Shown: positions 51,339 through 60,234, counted from the stretch's first letter. The stretch: 64,000 nt of DNA from SIG603 sp964370115 (GCA_964370115.1 CAYJIA010000006.1:8522-72521); one strand, 5' to 3'. A program made the numbers and translations. Notes: generated by a model from the letters alone, not told the origin.

Positions 51339-51393
51339 GGAACGCAGTACGGCAAGTTGTTAATTATAATAATTATGGTAGCCACTATTAGTG

Positions 51394-51444
51394 GTTATCA
51401 TAAGAAAGTGTTTAAACTTTACCTAAACATTTTCTTATGATAAC
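51394..51444. repeat. Large terminal hairpin at the ICE right end
   Basis: Arms GTTATCATAAGAAA (51394-51407) and the exact complement (51431-51444) are extended inward by TGTTTA/TAAACA. It lies 26 bp from the attachment site. It could be an integrase accessory site or a replacement 3' processing signal for tRNA-Val; there is no T run on either side. Confidence 0.75.
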
Positions 51445-51470
51445 AAGTGTGATACTTGCTATCCATTAAG

Positions 51471-51518
51471 TGGTGGGCGATAACGGACTTGAACCGCTGA
51501 CCCCCTGCACGTCAAGCA
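51471..51518 (-). repeat. Right ICE attachment site (inside tRNA-Val)
   Basis: Second copy of the 48-bp direct repeat, identical to 7934-7981. Together with 51519-51547 it forms an intact tRNA-Val, so the ICE carries the missing 3' part and leaves the gene functional. Confidence 0.93.
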
Positions 51519-51547
51519 GGTGCTCTAGCCAGCTGAGCTAATCGCCC
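51471..51547 (-). tRNA. tRNA-Val (anticodon GAC)
   Basis: A 77-nt minus-strand cloverleaf: acceptor GGGCGAT/ATCGCCC, D arm AGCTCAGCTGG, anticodon stem CCTGC/GCAGG with loop TTGACGT (anticodon GAC), T arm with GGTTCAAGTCC, encoded CCA. The 3' 48 nt are supplied by the ICE. Confidence 0.95.
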
Positions 51548-51579
51548 TTAATAGGTGATAAGTTTTTTACCACCTAAAT

Positions 51580-51608
51580 ATTTTACAACAAAGTCGGTTA
51601 TTTGTCAA
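51580..51608 (-). promoter_or_regulatory. tRNA-Val promoter
   Basis: Minus-strand TTGACA (51603-51608), 17 bp, TAAAAT (51580-51585), about 33 bp upstream of the mature tRNA 5' end. Confidence 0.8.
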
Positions 51609-51662
51609 GAAAAATGTTTGCTACTTAGCGATACTTCCTTGGTCGTAGCGCAACTAATATTT

Positions 51663-52280
51663 TTATTTAATTTTATTAAAAAACATTTTAACATGTTCTG
51701 TAGCCTTTTTGTTGTCTGCGTTTTTTATATACTCTTTTGGAATTAAAGCACTGCCTATTCCAAGGCCTTTAAATCCGTTTTTCATAAATTTATCTGCGTT
51801 TTCAAGATTTACTCCACCAACTGCGACATAGTCTGTCGTGTCAAACGGTCCTTTTAGCGACTTTATCCAGTTTGAAGAAAGCTCTCCCGCGGGGAAAAGC
51901 TTCATTATGTCAAAACCGTATTTTAAACAAGTGGCCACATCGCTTGGCGTCATAACCCCTGGCAAAAGCCTTATTTTATTTTCTTTACAGTAGGCTAAAA
52001 CTTCTGTGTCCACATTCGGCGTCAAAATAAAATCTGCACCTGAATTTATTGCATCTTTCACTTTTTCTACACTAAGAACCGTGCCAGCACCTATTTTAAT
52101 GTCTTTTGAGAAATATTTTCTTAAAGTCTCTATCTGATTTAATGCATTATCTGAATTAAGCGTAATTTCTAATGCCTTAATACCGCCCTGTACACAGGCG
52201 CTGGCATAAAACATTAAATCCTCGTCCGCCACGTTTCTAAGTATTGCAATTATTGGACTTTTAGCTACTATTTCCCTCAT
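51663..52280 (-). CDS. eda: KDPG/KHG aldolase
   Basis: A 205-aa protein of the 2-keto-3-deoxy-6-phosphogluconate aldolase family. LEITL carries the catalytic Glu, GAGTVL and LLPGVMTPSD are typical, and the Schiff-base Lys lies in FDIMKLFPA. It splits KDPG into pyruvate and glyceraldehyde 3-phosphate. It lies 10 bp after kdgK, which makes its substrate, so the pair completes uronate or hexuronate breakdown. Confidence 0.95.
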   Translation of the reverse strand: MREIVAKSPIIAILRNVADEDLMFYASACVQGGIKALEITLNSDNALNQIETLRKYFSKDIKIGAGTVLSVEKVKDAINSGADFILTPNVDTEVLAYCKENKIRLLPGVMTPSDVATCLKYGFDIMKLFPAGELSSNWIKSLKGPFDTTDYVAVGGVNLENADKFMKNGFKGLGIGSALIPKEYIKNADNKKATEHVKMFFNKIK

Positions 52281-52290
52281 AAATTTACCC

Positions 52291-53238
52291 TCACCTGTAA
52301 ATTATTTTTTCACCTGAAAGTATGTTATTTAGTTCTTTTTTAGATAAATAACCCTCTATGTCGCCAAAGGTCTCGGTGGCTTTTGCACCAAGCACCGCAC
52401 CCCAATGTCCTGCTTCCTCTACTGATTTTCCCTCGAGTAGCGCCGCTATAAAACCAGAGCCAAATGCGTCACCTGCGCCAACGGTGTCGACACAGTTGCA
52501 AGGGTATGGAGGTATGTGCAAAGACTTTTCTCTGCTTGCAACAATCACGCCGTTTCCGCCGTCTTTAACCGCCACGTATTTTGTCATATCAGATTTAAAA
52601 ATCTCTTTAATAATCTCGTCCTCGTTTGATGTGCCAAAGATTATTTCGCCCTCGTCTTTTCCGGTAAGAACATAATCCGCCATGGACATAAGCTCTATCA
52701 TCATAGGTCTAAAATCTGTGTCTTTCCAAAGTTTTAGCCTGATATTTGGGTCAAAGCTTACCTTTGCTCCGTGTTTTTTAGCAAGCTTCACCGCGTGAAA
52801 AACAGTCTCTCTACAGCTTTCACTCAAAACAGGAGTTATGCCCGATACGTGAAATAAATCTATGTCAGAAAAAAGCTCTTCGGGGACTATGTCGGGTGTC
52901 ATGGTAGACGCCGCCGAACCTGCCCTGTAATAGTTTACCTTTGTCTCGTTTTGTGGGCTGGTTTGCTTAATCATAAGGCCTGTCGGGTTTTCCTCGTCGG
53001 TCACAAGGTACTTTGTGTTTACTCCCTCGGCGGAAATTTCACGCCTGATGTACTCGCCAAACTCGTCGTCGCCTACTTTAGACACAAAGTAAACGTCAAA
53101 TCCGAGCTTGCTAAGCCCTATGGCACAGTTGCTCTCTGCGCCTGCAAGTTTTAATGTAAAATCCCTCACATAGCGCAGTTTTCCGTGCTCTTTCGGGGCA
53201 ATAGTCGTCATGGATTCACCCATGGTAACAATTTTCAT
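52291..53238 (-). CDS. kdgK: 2-keto-3-deoxygluconate kinase (PfkB family)
   Basis: A 315-aa ribokinase-family enzyme with the N-terminal GESMTTIAP start and the C-terminal DTVGAGDAFGSGF motif holding the catalytic Asp. ESNCAIGLSKLG and the close link to an Eda-type aldolase favour KDG as substrate over fructose. It phosphorylates KDG to KDPG with ATP. It begins the two-gene operon with eda. The substrate call rests partly on context. Confidence 0.88.
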   Translation of the reverse strand: MKIVTMGESMTTIAPKEHGKLRYVRDFTLKLAGAESNCAIGLSKLGFDVYFVSKVGDDEFGEYIRREISAEGVNTKYLVTDEENPTGLMIKQTSPQNETKVNYYRAGSAASTMTPDIVPEELFSDIDLFHVSGITPVLSESCRETVFHAVKLAKKHGAKVSFDPNIRLKLWKDTDFRPMMIELMSMADYVLTGKDEGEIIFGTSNEDEIIKEIFKSDMTKYVAVKDGGNGVIVASREKSLHIPPYPCNCVDTVGAGDAFGSGFIAALLEGKSVEEAGHWGAVLGAKATETFGDIEGYLSKKELNNILSGEKIIYR

Positions 53239-53321
53239 ATTTTCCTCTTTTCCTCACGGACGACGAAACGTCGCCCACGATTTTAAGTAATAAGTTATAG
53301 TGAATAGGCGTGGTTTAATTT

Positions 53322-53341
53322 AAAAAACGCAAAGCGTTTTC
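53322..53341 (-). terminator. Terminator after the fructokinase operon
   Basis: Minus-strand stem AAAACGC/GCGTTTT with loop TTT, followed by TT. It lies 12 bp after the fructokinase stop codon. CTTCACT direct repeats (53349-53372) overlap the end of the gene. Confidence 0.65.
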
Positions 53342-53352
53342 GCCACAACTCT

Positions 53353-54330
53353 TCACTCTTCACTCTTCACTAGCGAAATCTTCGCCCTAACTTCCTCAAT
53401 CTCTTTCATATTCACAAGCGCTGGAATTGCGCCTTTTTTTGTGGCACAAGCAGAGCCTGCGGCGTTTGCACAGTCGGCAAATTCCTCTATATCCTCTTTT
53501 GAAAGCTCGTCTATACCCTTGCCACTAAGCACAAGTTTTGCCAAAAACGTGCCGAAAAAGCTGTCTCCAGAGCCAGTTGTGTCCACGACTTTTACGTCAT
53601 AAGTCGCTTTTTTAATAGAAAAATCTTTTGTAAACACCTCGCAACCTTTGGGTCCCATGGTGCAAATTACTATTTTTATTCCCTCATCAAGCAGTGCCGC
53701 CGCACCCTCTTCTACGGTTTTGCAACCTGTGATTAGTATAATTTCTTCGTCCGATACTTTTATAATATCTGATTTAGAAACTAAAGACTTCATTTCCGCC
53801 ACACCTTTTTCTTCGCTTTCCCATAGTGGAGGTCTCCAGTTTGGGTCGTAGGCGGTGATAACATTATTTTCTTTTGCGAAGTTAACGGCAAAATTCACCG
53901 CTTCTTTTGACGGATTGTTTGTAAGCAGTAAAGAACCAAAGCAAAATAATTTTGCATTTTTCAAGGCTTCTTTATTTATTTCATCTTTTGTAATTTGGGT
54001 GTCGGAACCAGGATTTCTGTAAAAACTAAAATCCCTGTCGCCTGTCTCTGAAAGCGCAACAAAGGCAAGGCTGGTTTTTGCAGTATCGTCTAAAAGAAGA
54101 TTATCCACCCCCACGCCGTTTTCCTTTAGGCAGTCTTTTAAAAATAGACCGAACATATCGTTGCCCACTTTTCCAAAAAACTCAGTATCCACGCCTAGTC
54201 TCGTGCACTGAACTGCCACGTTGGCAGGCGCTCCGCCTGGGTTTCTTGCAAAAAGTGGCGCGCCGCCCTCGCTCACCCCATTTGGTGTAAAATCAATAAG
54301 TACCTCTCCCATGCAAATTATATCGCTCAT
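53353..54330 (-). CDS. Fructokinase (PfkB family)
   Basis: A 325-aa protein with MGEVLIDFTP, GGAPANVAVQ and the DTTGSGDSFFGTFL active-site motif. The pattern matches bacterial fructokinases of the ScrK/RbsK group, which make fructose 6-phosphate. It is the last gene of a four-gene minus-strand operon with the sulfatase maturase, fucosidase and glycerophosphodiesterase. A related keto-sugar may be the true substrate. Confidence 0.87.
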   Translation of the reverse strand: MSDIICMGEVLIDFTPNGVSEGGAPLFARNPGGAPANVAVQCTRLGVDTEFFGKVGNDMFGLFLKDCLKENGVGVDNLLLDDTAKTSLAFVALSETGDRDFSFYRNPGSDTQITKDEINKEALKNAKLFCFGSLLLTNNPSKEAVNFAVNFAKENNVITAYDPNWRPPLWESEEKGVAEMKSLVSKSDIIKVSDEEIILITGCKTVEEGAAALLDEGIKIVICTMGPKGCEVFTKDFSIKKATYDVKVVDTTGSGDSFFGTFLAKLVLSGKGIDELSKEDIEEFADCANAAGSACATKKGAIPALVNMKEIEEVRAKISLVKSEE

Positions 54331-54351
54331 CTTATCCTAACTCCTTTTATC

Positions 54352-55050
54352 TTATATTTTTTCTAAGTATTCTTTTAATTTATCTGGAAAATTAACCGTC
54401 ACTCCTCCTGAAAAACCTGTGTCTATCGCCTTTTTCATTAAGCTTTCGTCTAAAATTCCCCATGCCCTCGTTTCATACCCTGCACTGTGATAACGCTCGA
54501 CCATCTCTTTTGTAGCCGTTTCGACGTTTAAGCAGGCTTGATGTGCACTTATTTTTTCAAGCTTTTCTAGCACCCCATCCTCGTCACCGTAAACTAAATA
54601 TCCCAGCCTAATGTTTTCGTCTAGTCTTCTTAACTCGACTAGATTTTCATACTCAAACGAGGTAAAAATTGTTTTTTCTATAATGTCATATTTTTTGCAA
54701 AGCTCTAAAGTTTCTTTTTCAATTTTAGTGTCTTTTAGCTCTACCGCAAACACTACATTTTCCTTGGAATAACTCTCTAAAAATTCCTCAAAAGTGATTA
54801 TAAAGTCACTTTTTTCATCAAGCCAGACTTTCATATTTTTTAACTCTTCAGCAGTATAGTCGCTTAAAGCTCCCTGTACTTTGCACTTTTTCAAGTTGTC
54901 ATCGTGATACACCATCAGCACGCCGTCTTTGCTTTTTCTGACATCTAGCTCAATTCCATTTGCATTCATCGCAAGACCTAGGTCAAACGAAGCCTTTGTA
55001 TTTTCCGGTTGATATTCGCTTGCTCCCCTATGGGCATAGTTTATAAACAT
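54352..55050 (-). CDS. Glycerophosphodiester phosphodiesterase
   Basis: A 232-aa cytosolic enzyme with the GDPD motifs AHRGASEYQPENT (catalytic His) and GIELDVRKSKDGVLMVYHDD (metal and second catalytic His). It hydrolyses glycerophosphodiesters to glycerol 3-phosphate and an alcohol. No signal peptide is present, so it would act on imported substrate. It lies 10 bp downstream of the fucosidase. Confidence 0.92.
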   Translation of the reverse strand: MFINYAHRGASEYQPENTKASFDLGLAMNANGIELDVRKSKDGVLMVYHDDNLKKCKVQGALSDYTAEELKNMKVWLDEKSDFIITFEEFLESYSKENVVFAVELKDTKIEKETLELCKKYDIIEKTIFTSFEYENLVELRRLDENIRLGYLVYGDEDGVLEKLEKISAHQACLNVETATKEMVERYHSAGYETRAWGILDESLMKKAIDTGFSGGVTVNFPDKLKEYLEKI

Positions 55051-55060
55051 ATAAATCTCC

Positions 55061-56542
55061 TTAATCTATTGTAATCTTAATACAAACTGGTGCCTTTTGC
55101 TCAATTCCTTTTGCCGATACTTTTAGGCAGTCGTCTAAAAGTTCGTACTCACAAGAGTCTACGCCCAAAATCTCGACTTTTTTAATTATAGCATTAAATT
55201 TTTTATTTTTCTTTCCTAAAGTGTAAATTTTTACTTCCTCACTCTTTGGCCAGCGCATGGAAAACACGTATAAGTGGTTTGGCTTAAATGTAAATCTAAA
55301 ATCCTCTTCCTTGTACTCCTCGCGGTTGACGTCTGTAAAATGACCCTCTTCTAAAATAGTTGGCCCTTCGCCGTATTTTTTCCAGTGGGTAGTCTCGTAA
55401 ATGCCTTCTCCGTTTATTTTTAGCCATTTGCCTACTTCTTTTAAAATATGCTTGTCCTCGTCTGGGATAGTTCCGTCTGCCATGGGGCCAATATTTAAAA
55501 GCATAGAGCCGTTTTTGCTCACCACATCCACCAAGTCGCAAATTATTTCGTGAGCCTGTTTATAGTCGTTACCGACAGTATAGCCCCAAGAGTTTTTCGC
55601 AACAGAAGTGTCATTTTGCCAGTATGTAGGTGAAATATCTGTCAGCTGGCCTCTCTCTATGTCTCTTATACCACTTTGATACATAAACGCATCATTCTTA
55701 AAGTTAATCGAAACCTCTTCTCCCCATTCTAACGCTCTGTTATAGTAATAGGCGGCAAATTTTTTAAGGTAAGGTTTCATGCTCTCGACCTGTACCCACC
55801 AGTCAAAGTAAATTATCTTTGGTTTGTATTTATCAACAAGTTCACAGCACCTAACAAGCCAGTCTTTCATAAAGAAATCGTCCACCTCAAAGCCCGAGAC
55901 TTGCTCTGTCTCACCCTCTGGGAACGGTTCTTTTACCGACGGCCAGTATAAATCGCCATACTCAGGCTCGGCTGTCATATCGCTTTCAAATTCTCTCATT
56001 CCAGCCATAAACCAGTAGTGTTCTATTCTGTGTGTAGAAGCGGTGAGCACCATGCCTTTTTTGTCCATTTCTGCCTTTAATAAGCCTAGCACATCTCTTT
56101 TTGGACCCATTTTTGTGGAGCACCACTCGGAAATATCACTGTGATACATTTGAAATCCGTCGTGATGCTCGGCAACAGGCATTACAAATTTCGCTCCCGC
56201 TTCGTGGAATAAATCCACCCATTCTTTTGCATCAAATTTTTCAGCCGTAAACATTGGTATAAAATCACGATATCCAAAGTCCTTATGCTCTCCATATGTT
56301 TTTATATGGTGCGAAAACTCCGGCAAATTCTTTTTGTACATATTTCTGGGATACCACTCGTTACCAAAGGCAGGGACGCAGTATGCTCCCCAGTGAATAA
56401 AGATACCAAACTTTGATTTTTTGTACCAGTCGGGAACCTTGTGAAACGCAAGACTTTCCCAGTTATCCTTGTACTGCCCCTTTGCTATGTAGTCTTCTAT
56501 CCTTTTGACTTCGCTTAAAATTTGCTCTTTTGACATGCTCAT
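55061..56542 (-). CDS. Alpha-L-fucosidase (GH29)
   Basis: A 493-aa protein with the GH29 fold: KFGIFIHWGAYCVPAFGNEWY, EHHDGFQMY, and the nucleophile Asp in IIYFDWWV (about residue 250). It removes alpha-linked fucose from glycans such as mucin or plant oligosaccharides. No signal peptide is present, so it works on imported oligosaccharides. It overlaps the sulfatase-maturase gene by 4 bp, which links fucose removal with sulfated glycan use. Confidence 0.93.
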   Translation of the reverse strand: MSMSKEQILSEVKRIEDYIAKGQYKDNWESLAFHKVPDWYKKSKFGIFIHWGAYCVPAFGNEWYPRNMYKKNLPEFSHHIKTYGEHKDFGYRDFIPMFTAEKFDAKEWVDLFHEAGAKFVMPVAEHHDGFQMYHSDISEWCSTKMGPKRDVLGLLKAEMDKKGMVLTASTHRIEHYWFMAGMREFESDMTAEPEYGDLYWPSVKEPFPEGETEQVSGFEVDDFFMKDWLVRCCELVDKYKPKIIYFDWWVQVESMKPYLKKFAAYYYNRALEWGEEVSINFKNDAFMYQSGIRDIERGQLTDISPTYWQNDTSVAKNSWGYTVGNDYKQAHEIICDLVDVVSKNGSMLLNIGPMADGTIPDEDKHILKEVGKWLKINGEGIYETTHWKKYGEGPTILEEGHFTDVNREEYKEEDFRFTFKPNHLYVFSMRWPKSEEVKIYTLGKKNKKFNAIIKKVEILGVDSCEYELLDDCLKVSAKGIEQKAPVCIKITID

Positions 56543-57663
56543 TGCTTCATTCCTCCCATTGATATTAATTTGGCTGTTTGTTGTAATCTACTCAAACTAT
56601 GCGAGAAAAACTTTTCGTAACCCTCACACAGTAAGTTAAGACTTCTCGTACCGTCGTCCAAAAACGGCTCACAGTATCTTTTGCAACCGCCTCTGCAAAT
56701 TCCACCGAACTTACAAGACCTGCATTTATCATTAAATTTTATGGAGTCTTCTACAAACTTCAACTCTTTTCTTTTATCGTTAATTGCATTAAAATCGACT
56801 TCGTTTACATTACCAAGTTTATACTCGTCTAGCACATAAAAGTCACATGGATAACACTGCCCGTCAGCCTCTATGATATGTTGCATAGAACACACACCAC
56901 TCATGCCGCAACTCTCAGGAGGATATCCCAAAAGCATTTCAATGTAATTTTCAAACTGCCTTATATGTGGTGCAGTGCCGTTTAAAAAATCCCTATGCCA
57001 AAGGTCAAATAAATTACAAAGAAAGTTACCAAAGTCCTTTGCAAAAAGGGTAAAAGGTAGTTTTTCGCCCTCTTTTCCAAAGGGCTGAAGACATGGTATA
57101 AATTGTAAATATTCAAAACCACTTTTCTTAAAAAAGTTATAGATAGTTTGTATTTTTTTAGCGGTAATAGAGTTTACAACGGTTAAAATATTAAAGTCAA
57201 CCTTATGTTTTTCAAGGGTCTTTATTGCATTAAAAACAGCGTTATAAGTTCCTTTGCCGTCCTCAAAAACTCTAAAATTATCGTGACTTTCCTTAGTGCC
57301 ATCAAGAGAAATCCCAACAAGAAAATTATTCTCTTTTAAAAACATAGCCCACTCATCGTCAATGACTATCCCGTTTGTCTGTATGGCAAAATTAATCTTC
57401 TGTGTCGGCTTTTTGTACTTGTTACAAAACTCTATAAAGCTTTTGTAAAAGTCCAAACCAACAAGCGTCGGCTCTCCTCCTTGAAATGCAATAGTTAATA
57501 TATCACCTGCAAAATCAGTGGCATTTTTCACCAAATTTTCAAGTGTTTCAATGCTCATAAATCCATAGTTTTTAACTTCTCTATTTTCCAAAGTATCAAG
57601 GTAGAAACAATACTTGCATCTCAAATTGCAAAGCCCAGATGCAGGCTTTATCATAATATTCAT
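56539..57663 (-). CDS. Anaerobic sulfatase-maturating enzyme (radical SAM, SPASM)
   Basis: A 374-aa radical-SAM protein with CNLRCKYC binding the reactive iron-sulfur cluster, GGEPTL binding S-adenosylmethionine, and a Cys-rich SPASM region (CGMSGVCSM, CYPCDFY, CRSCKFGGICRGGC). These enzymes turn an active-site Cys or Ser of sulfatases into formylglycine. No matching sulfatase lies in the window; the LtaS-like protein uses Thr and is not a target. The client is presumably elsewhere in the genome. Confidence 0.93.
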   Translation of the reverse strand: MNIMIKPASGLCNLRCKYCFYLDTLENREVKNYGFMSIETLENLVKNATDFAGDILTIAFQGGEPTLVGLDFYKSFIEFCNKYKKPTQKINFAIQTNGIVIDDEWAMFLKENNFLVGISLDGTKESHDNFRVFEDGKGTYNAVFNAIKTLEKHKVDFNILTVVNSITAKKIQTIYNFFKKSGFEYLQFIPCLQPFGKEGEKLPFTLFAKDFGNFLCNLFDLWHRDFLNGTAPHIRQFENYIEMLLGYPPESCGMSGVCSMQHIIEADGQCYPCDFYVLDEYKLGNVNEVDFNAINDKRKELKFVEDSIKFNDKCRSCKFGGICRGGCKRYCEPFLDDGTRSLNLLCEGYEKFFSHSLSRLQQTAKLISMGGMKQ

Positions 57664-57768
57664 AAATCCCCCAAAGAAATAATACTTATATAAAAGTGTA
57701 CTCCTAAATCAGTAAATTTGCAAGAAAAATTATTGATATATCTAAAATTATTTTCTAATCATATCTTC

Positions 57769-57797
57769 TTTACAAATTAGCTAAAAATTAGTATAAT
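57769..57797 (+). promoter_or_regulatory. Promoter for the DUF4190 gene
   Basis: TTTACA (57769-57774), 17 bp, TATAAT (57792-57797), about 30 bp before the ATG; GAAGGAG is the ribosome site. Confidence 0.78.
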
Positions 57798-57827
57798 AAC
57801 TGTATAGAAACAAAGAAGGAGTTTACA

Positions 57828-58220
57828 ATGAACAACTACAATAACCAAGACCCTAATGGTCAATATAACGGCCAAAACTACCCACCACAAAACTATATGC
57901 CACCACAACAATACCCACAGTACCCTATGCCAAAGCCTCCTCAAGGCATGTCGATTGCAGGTTTAGTACTAGGAATTGTCGGAGTTGTGTTTAGCTTTGC
58001 TTTTTACATAGGCATACCTTGCGCAATTTTGGCTTTAATTTTCGGTATTAAAACAAGGAATGACTTTAAAAAAATGGGACTGACAAACTCAAAATCAACC
58101 GCAGCTTTTGTCTTAGGTTTAGTCGGACTAATTTTATCTATAATCTTCCTGATTTTCATAATCTTTGTCATATCACAAGCCATGGATACCTACTCATACT
58201 ATAGTAGTTTTACTTGGTAA
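57828..58220 (+). CDS. DUF4190-family membrane protein
   Basis: A 130-aa protein with a Pro/Tyr/Gln/Asn-rich N-terminus (1-40), then two DUF4190 membrane regions (SIAGLVLGIVGVVFS and STAAFVLGLVGLILS) separated by a short basic loop. Function is unknown for this family. It is a single gene on the plus strand between two minus-strand operons. Confidence 0.88.
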   Translation: MNNYNNQDPNGQYNGQNYPPQNYMPPQQYPQYPMPKPPQGMSIAGLVLGIVGVVFSFAFYIGIPCAILALIFGIKTRNDFKKMGLTNSKSTAAFVLGLVGLILSIIFLIFIIFVISQAMDTYSYYSSFTW

Positions 58221-58232
58221 AAAATAAAAATA

Positions 58233-58280
58233 AAAGGGCAATCACAGATTAAATCAAATATCTGTGATTGCCCTTAATTT
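58233..58280. terminator. Bidirectional terminator between convergent genes
   Basis: A perfect 16-bp stem (58234 to 58249 with 58260-58275) has A-rich DNA to its left and T-rich to its right, so it serves both the DUF4190 gene and the minus-strand surface protein. Confidence 0.9.
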
Positions 58281-58287
58281 ATTCTTA

Positions 58288-60234
58288 TTATTTAATTTTT
58301 TTTCTTAAATTTAGAAGTGCTACAATTAAAATTGTCACAAACGTGAATATTAACATTGTTGGAATTATATTTGAATTATCGCCAGTTGAAGGAGTTGAGC
58401 TTGGCTGTGGAATTGGCGTTGGCGAAACCTCCGGTAACTCTGTTGGTGTTGTAGTTGGTACTGAAGTTGGCGTCGCTGTCGGTGTTGCAGTTGGTGTAAC
58501 TACCGACACACCTTGGAGACCAATAAATGGTGATAAACTACTCGTAATAATCGTGCAATTTGAATTTTCGTCAACTACAGCAGGAATATACTCCCAAATT
58601 CCGTCAGATTTTTTATGCGCAACTAGAATTTTTTCACCTTCTGACAATGATGTTTTGAAGATAAGCGTGTATGGGCTTAAATTAGGAATTTCTTCCCCAC
58701 TAGACACTAAATCAACTTCAAATGAAAAAGCTAGCTTTAAATCTCCGGTAAGACTATCGCCAATTTCAGAAATATGTGAAGATATATCAGATATATCTCG
58801 TACAGAAAGAGTAACATAATCGAGGTTTTCACTCACTGGCACGCTTGCTTCTAATTTCAAATTTGACTGCAAATTAAGCAACATAAGTTTACCTGTACTT
58901 TTGCTATACAAGTCCCTATAAGTATTTTCTATCTTTAAAATATCACTACTAAATACTTCGTTTTTATCATCTTCACTTAGTCTTTCAAATTTATCAATTA
59001 CTGTCTCTATTTGATTTATATATTCAGTAACTTTTTCAGTACTTGCATTTTCTATATCTGCTGAACTAGCAATGTTTTTTATCTCTTCCTTAACTGTGTA
59101 TAAGCCTTCAGAAACACTCTCAAAAGTAAGTGTTTTCTCAACCAAATCGCTAGAATAGTCTGTCTGATTATCACCATTTATTTGCTCATTAAAAAACTTA
59201 AAAGTAATATCTTTTCCTAAAAACTCATAAGGAACAGTAAAGCTTGCACTACCACTAGCGACGTCCGAACTTTTTATTTTTATATAATGTGAAATATTGC
59301 TATTTTCATCAGTAACAATCGCAGAAATAAAATCATTTTGTCCTACTTCTGCATTTTGATAGTCAAAAGTAACTGTATCTTCATTAACAATCGGATTGTC
59401 AATTATTTCAAAATTTCTATTACTGTCGAGCAGTGTAAATTTCCAAGAGGTAGGTGCTGTTCCCATCATGCTTTCCATTTCCCCAATTTCTGAAACTTTA
59501 GAACCTTCACTAGCAGATGTGAAAAGTACAGATGAAAAATCCGCAGTAAAAGCAGGTCGAACACCTGACTGAGCATTTGCTGCATATTGGTTACTAAAAT
59601 GCCCACCAGCATAAATATTATAATATAGTTGTCCTGAATCAGACGATCTTAATGACCAATCATGCTCTGTAGTAGTGCCAATTAAATAAGCATTAGAAAT
59701 ATCATTCTCTTCTCCTACAAAATCTTTAAACTCGCCACTGTCAACATAAAACTGAACACTATCATGATGCCCAAATCCTGACAGCGGATAAAACTTTTGA
59801 TCTGTTATATCACCTGCACCGCCATGCATACTATTTGCTAAAAGTGTCGTACTTGCTATCAAGTTTTTCTCACTATCCCCTAAACTCAAATCAGTATTAT
59901 ATAGTGATTGCATTTTATTGTGTAAAATTGTATTAGGATAAAGGGATGAAGCATTATTAAAAACAGAGACATCTAAAACATATTGAGAGAGCATTAAATT
60001 TGTATCCTTATCAAGCATTATCCACGAAACAGGATATGAATTATAAGTACCTAATATAATTTTATCTGTACTTTCTATATCCTCTTTGTTTGCAACATCA
60101 ATACTCGAAACTCCAAGAAACATTTTTGACTCAAGCTGACTATTCCCCTGTGCATACGCGCTGACTGAATAAAAACTGATAATAATAGATAAAATTAATA
60201 AAAAGTAAATCGGTTTAGTAATTTTTTGCTTCAT
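58288..60234 (-). CDS. Large secreted surface protein with Pro-Thr linker and C-terminal anchor
   Basis: A 648-aa protein with a signal peptide (about 1-29, ending VSAYAQG). The N-terminal domain (about 40-240) resembles DUF6273-type modules seen in Clostridial surface proteins (VSWIMLDKDTNLMLSQYVLD). A middle beta and helical region follows, then a PTATPT-rich linker (about 575-615), STGD, a membrane helix and a basic end. The anchor looks like a degenerate sortase signal. Function unknown; likely cell-surface. Confidence 0.75.
   Translation of the reverse strand: MKQKITKPIYFLLILSIIISFYSVSAYAQGNSQLESKMFLGVSSIDVANKEDIESTDKIILGTYNSYPVSWIMLDKDTNLMLSQYVLDVSVFNNASSLYPNTILHNKMQSLYNTDLSLGDSEKNLIASTTLLANSMHGGAGDITDQKFYPLSGFGHHDSVQFYVDSGEFKDFVGEENDISNAYLIGTTTEHDWSLRSSDSGQLYYNIYAGGHFSNQYAANAQSGVRPAFTADFSSVLFTSASEGSKVSEIGEMESMMGTAPTSWKFTLLDSNRNFEIIDNPIVNEDTVTFDYQNAEVGQNDFISAIVTDENSNISHYIKIKSSDVASGSASFTVPYEFLGKDITFKFFNEQINGDNQTDYSSDLVEKTLTFESVSEGLYTVKEEIKNIASSADIENASTEKVTEYINQIETVIDKFERLSEDDKNEVFSSDILKIENTYRDLYSKSTGKLMLLNLQSNLKLEASVPVSENLDYVTLSVRDISDISSHISEIGDSLTGDLKLAFSFEVDLVSSGEEIPNLSPYTLIFKTSLSEGEKILVAHKKSDGIWEYIPAVVDENSNCTIITSSLSPFIGLQGVSVVTPTATPTATPTSVPTTTPTELPEVSPTPIPQPSSTPSTGDNSNIIPTMLIFTFVTILIVALLNLRKKIK

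Larger units (their letters stand above)
7934..51518. mobile_element. Integrative and conjugative element in tRNA-Val(GAC), about 43.5 kb
   Basis: The element is bounded by 48-bp direct repeats that are the 3' part of a tRNA-Val gene; the right copy belongs to the intact gene at 51471-51547. Inside are a tyrosine integrase next to the right end, a MobL/MobP2 relaxase with a probable oriT, VirD4 and VirB4 ATPases, other secretion-channel genes, ParA/ParB and topoisomerase III. Nearly all genes lie on the plus strand. Cargo includes a large adhesin, a TIR protein, two toxin-antitoxin loci and a CtkA-like kinase; I see no antibiotic-resistance gene. No open reading frame clearly encodes an excisionase. 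All conserved parts appear intact, so the element may be active. Confidence 0.95.

Noticed and set aside
51200..51470. Group II intron or large ornate RNA near the tRNA
   Set aside because: No domain V-like or GUGCGAC-type boundary and no reverse transcriptase; a terminator already ends the upstream RNA at 51196.
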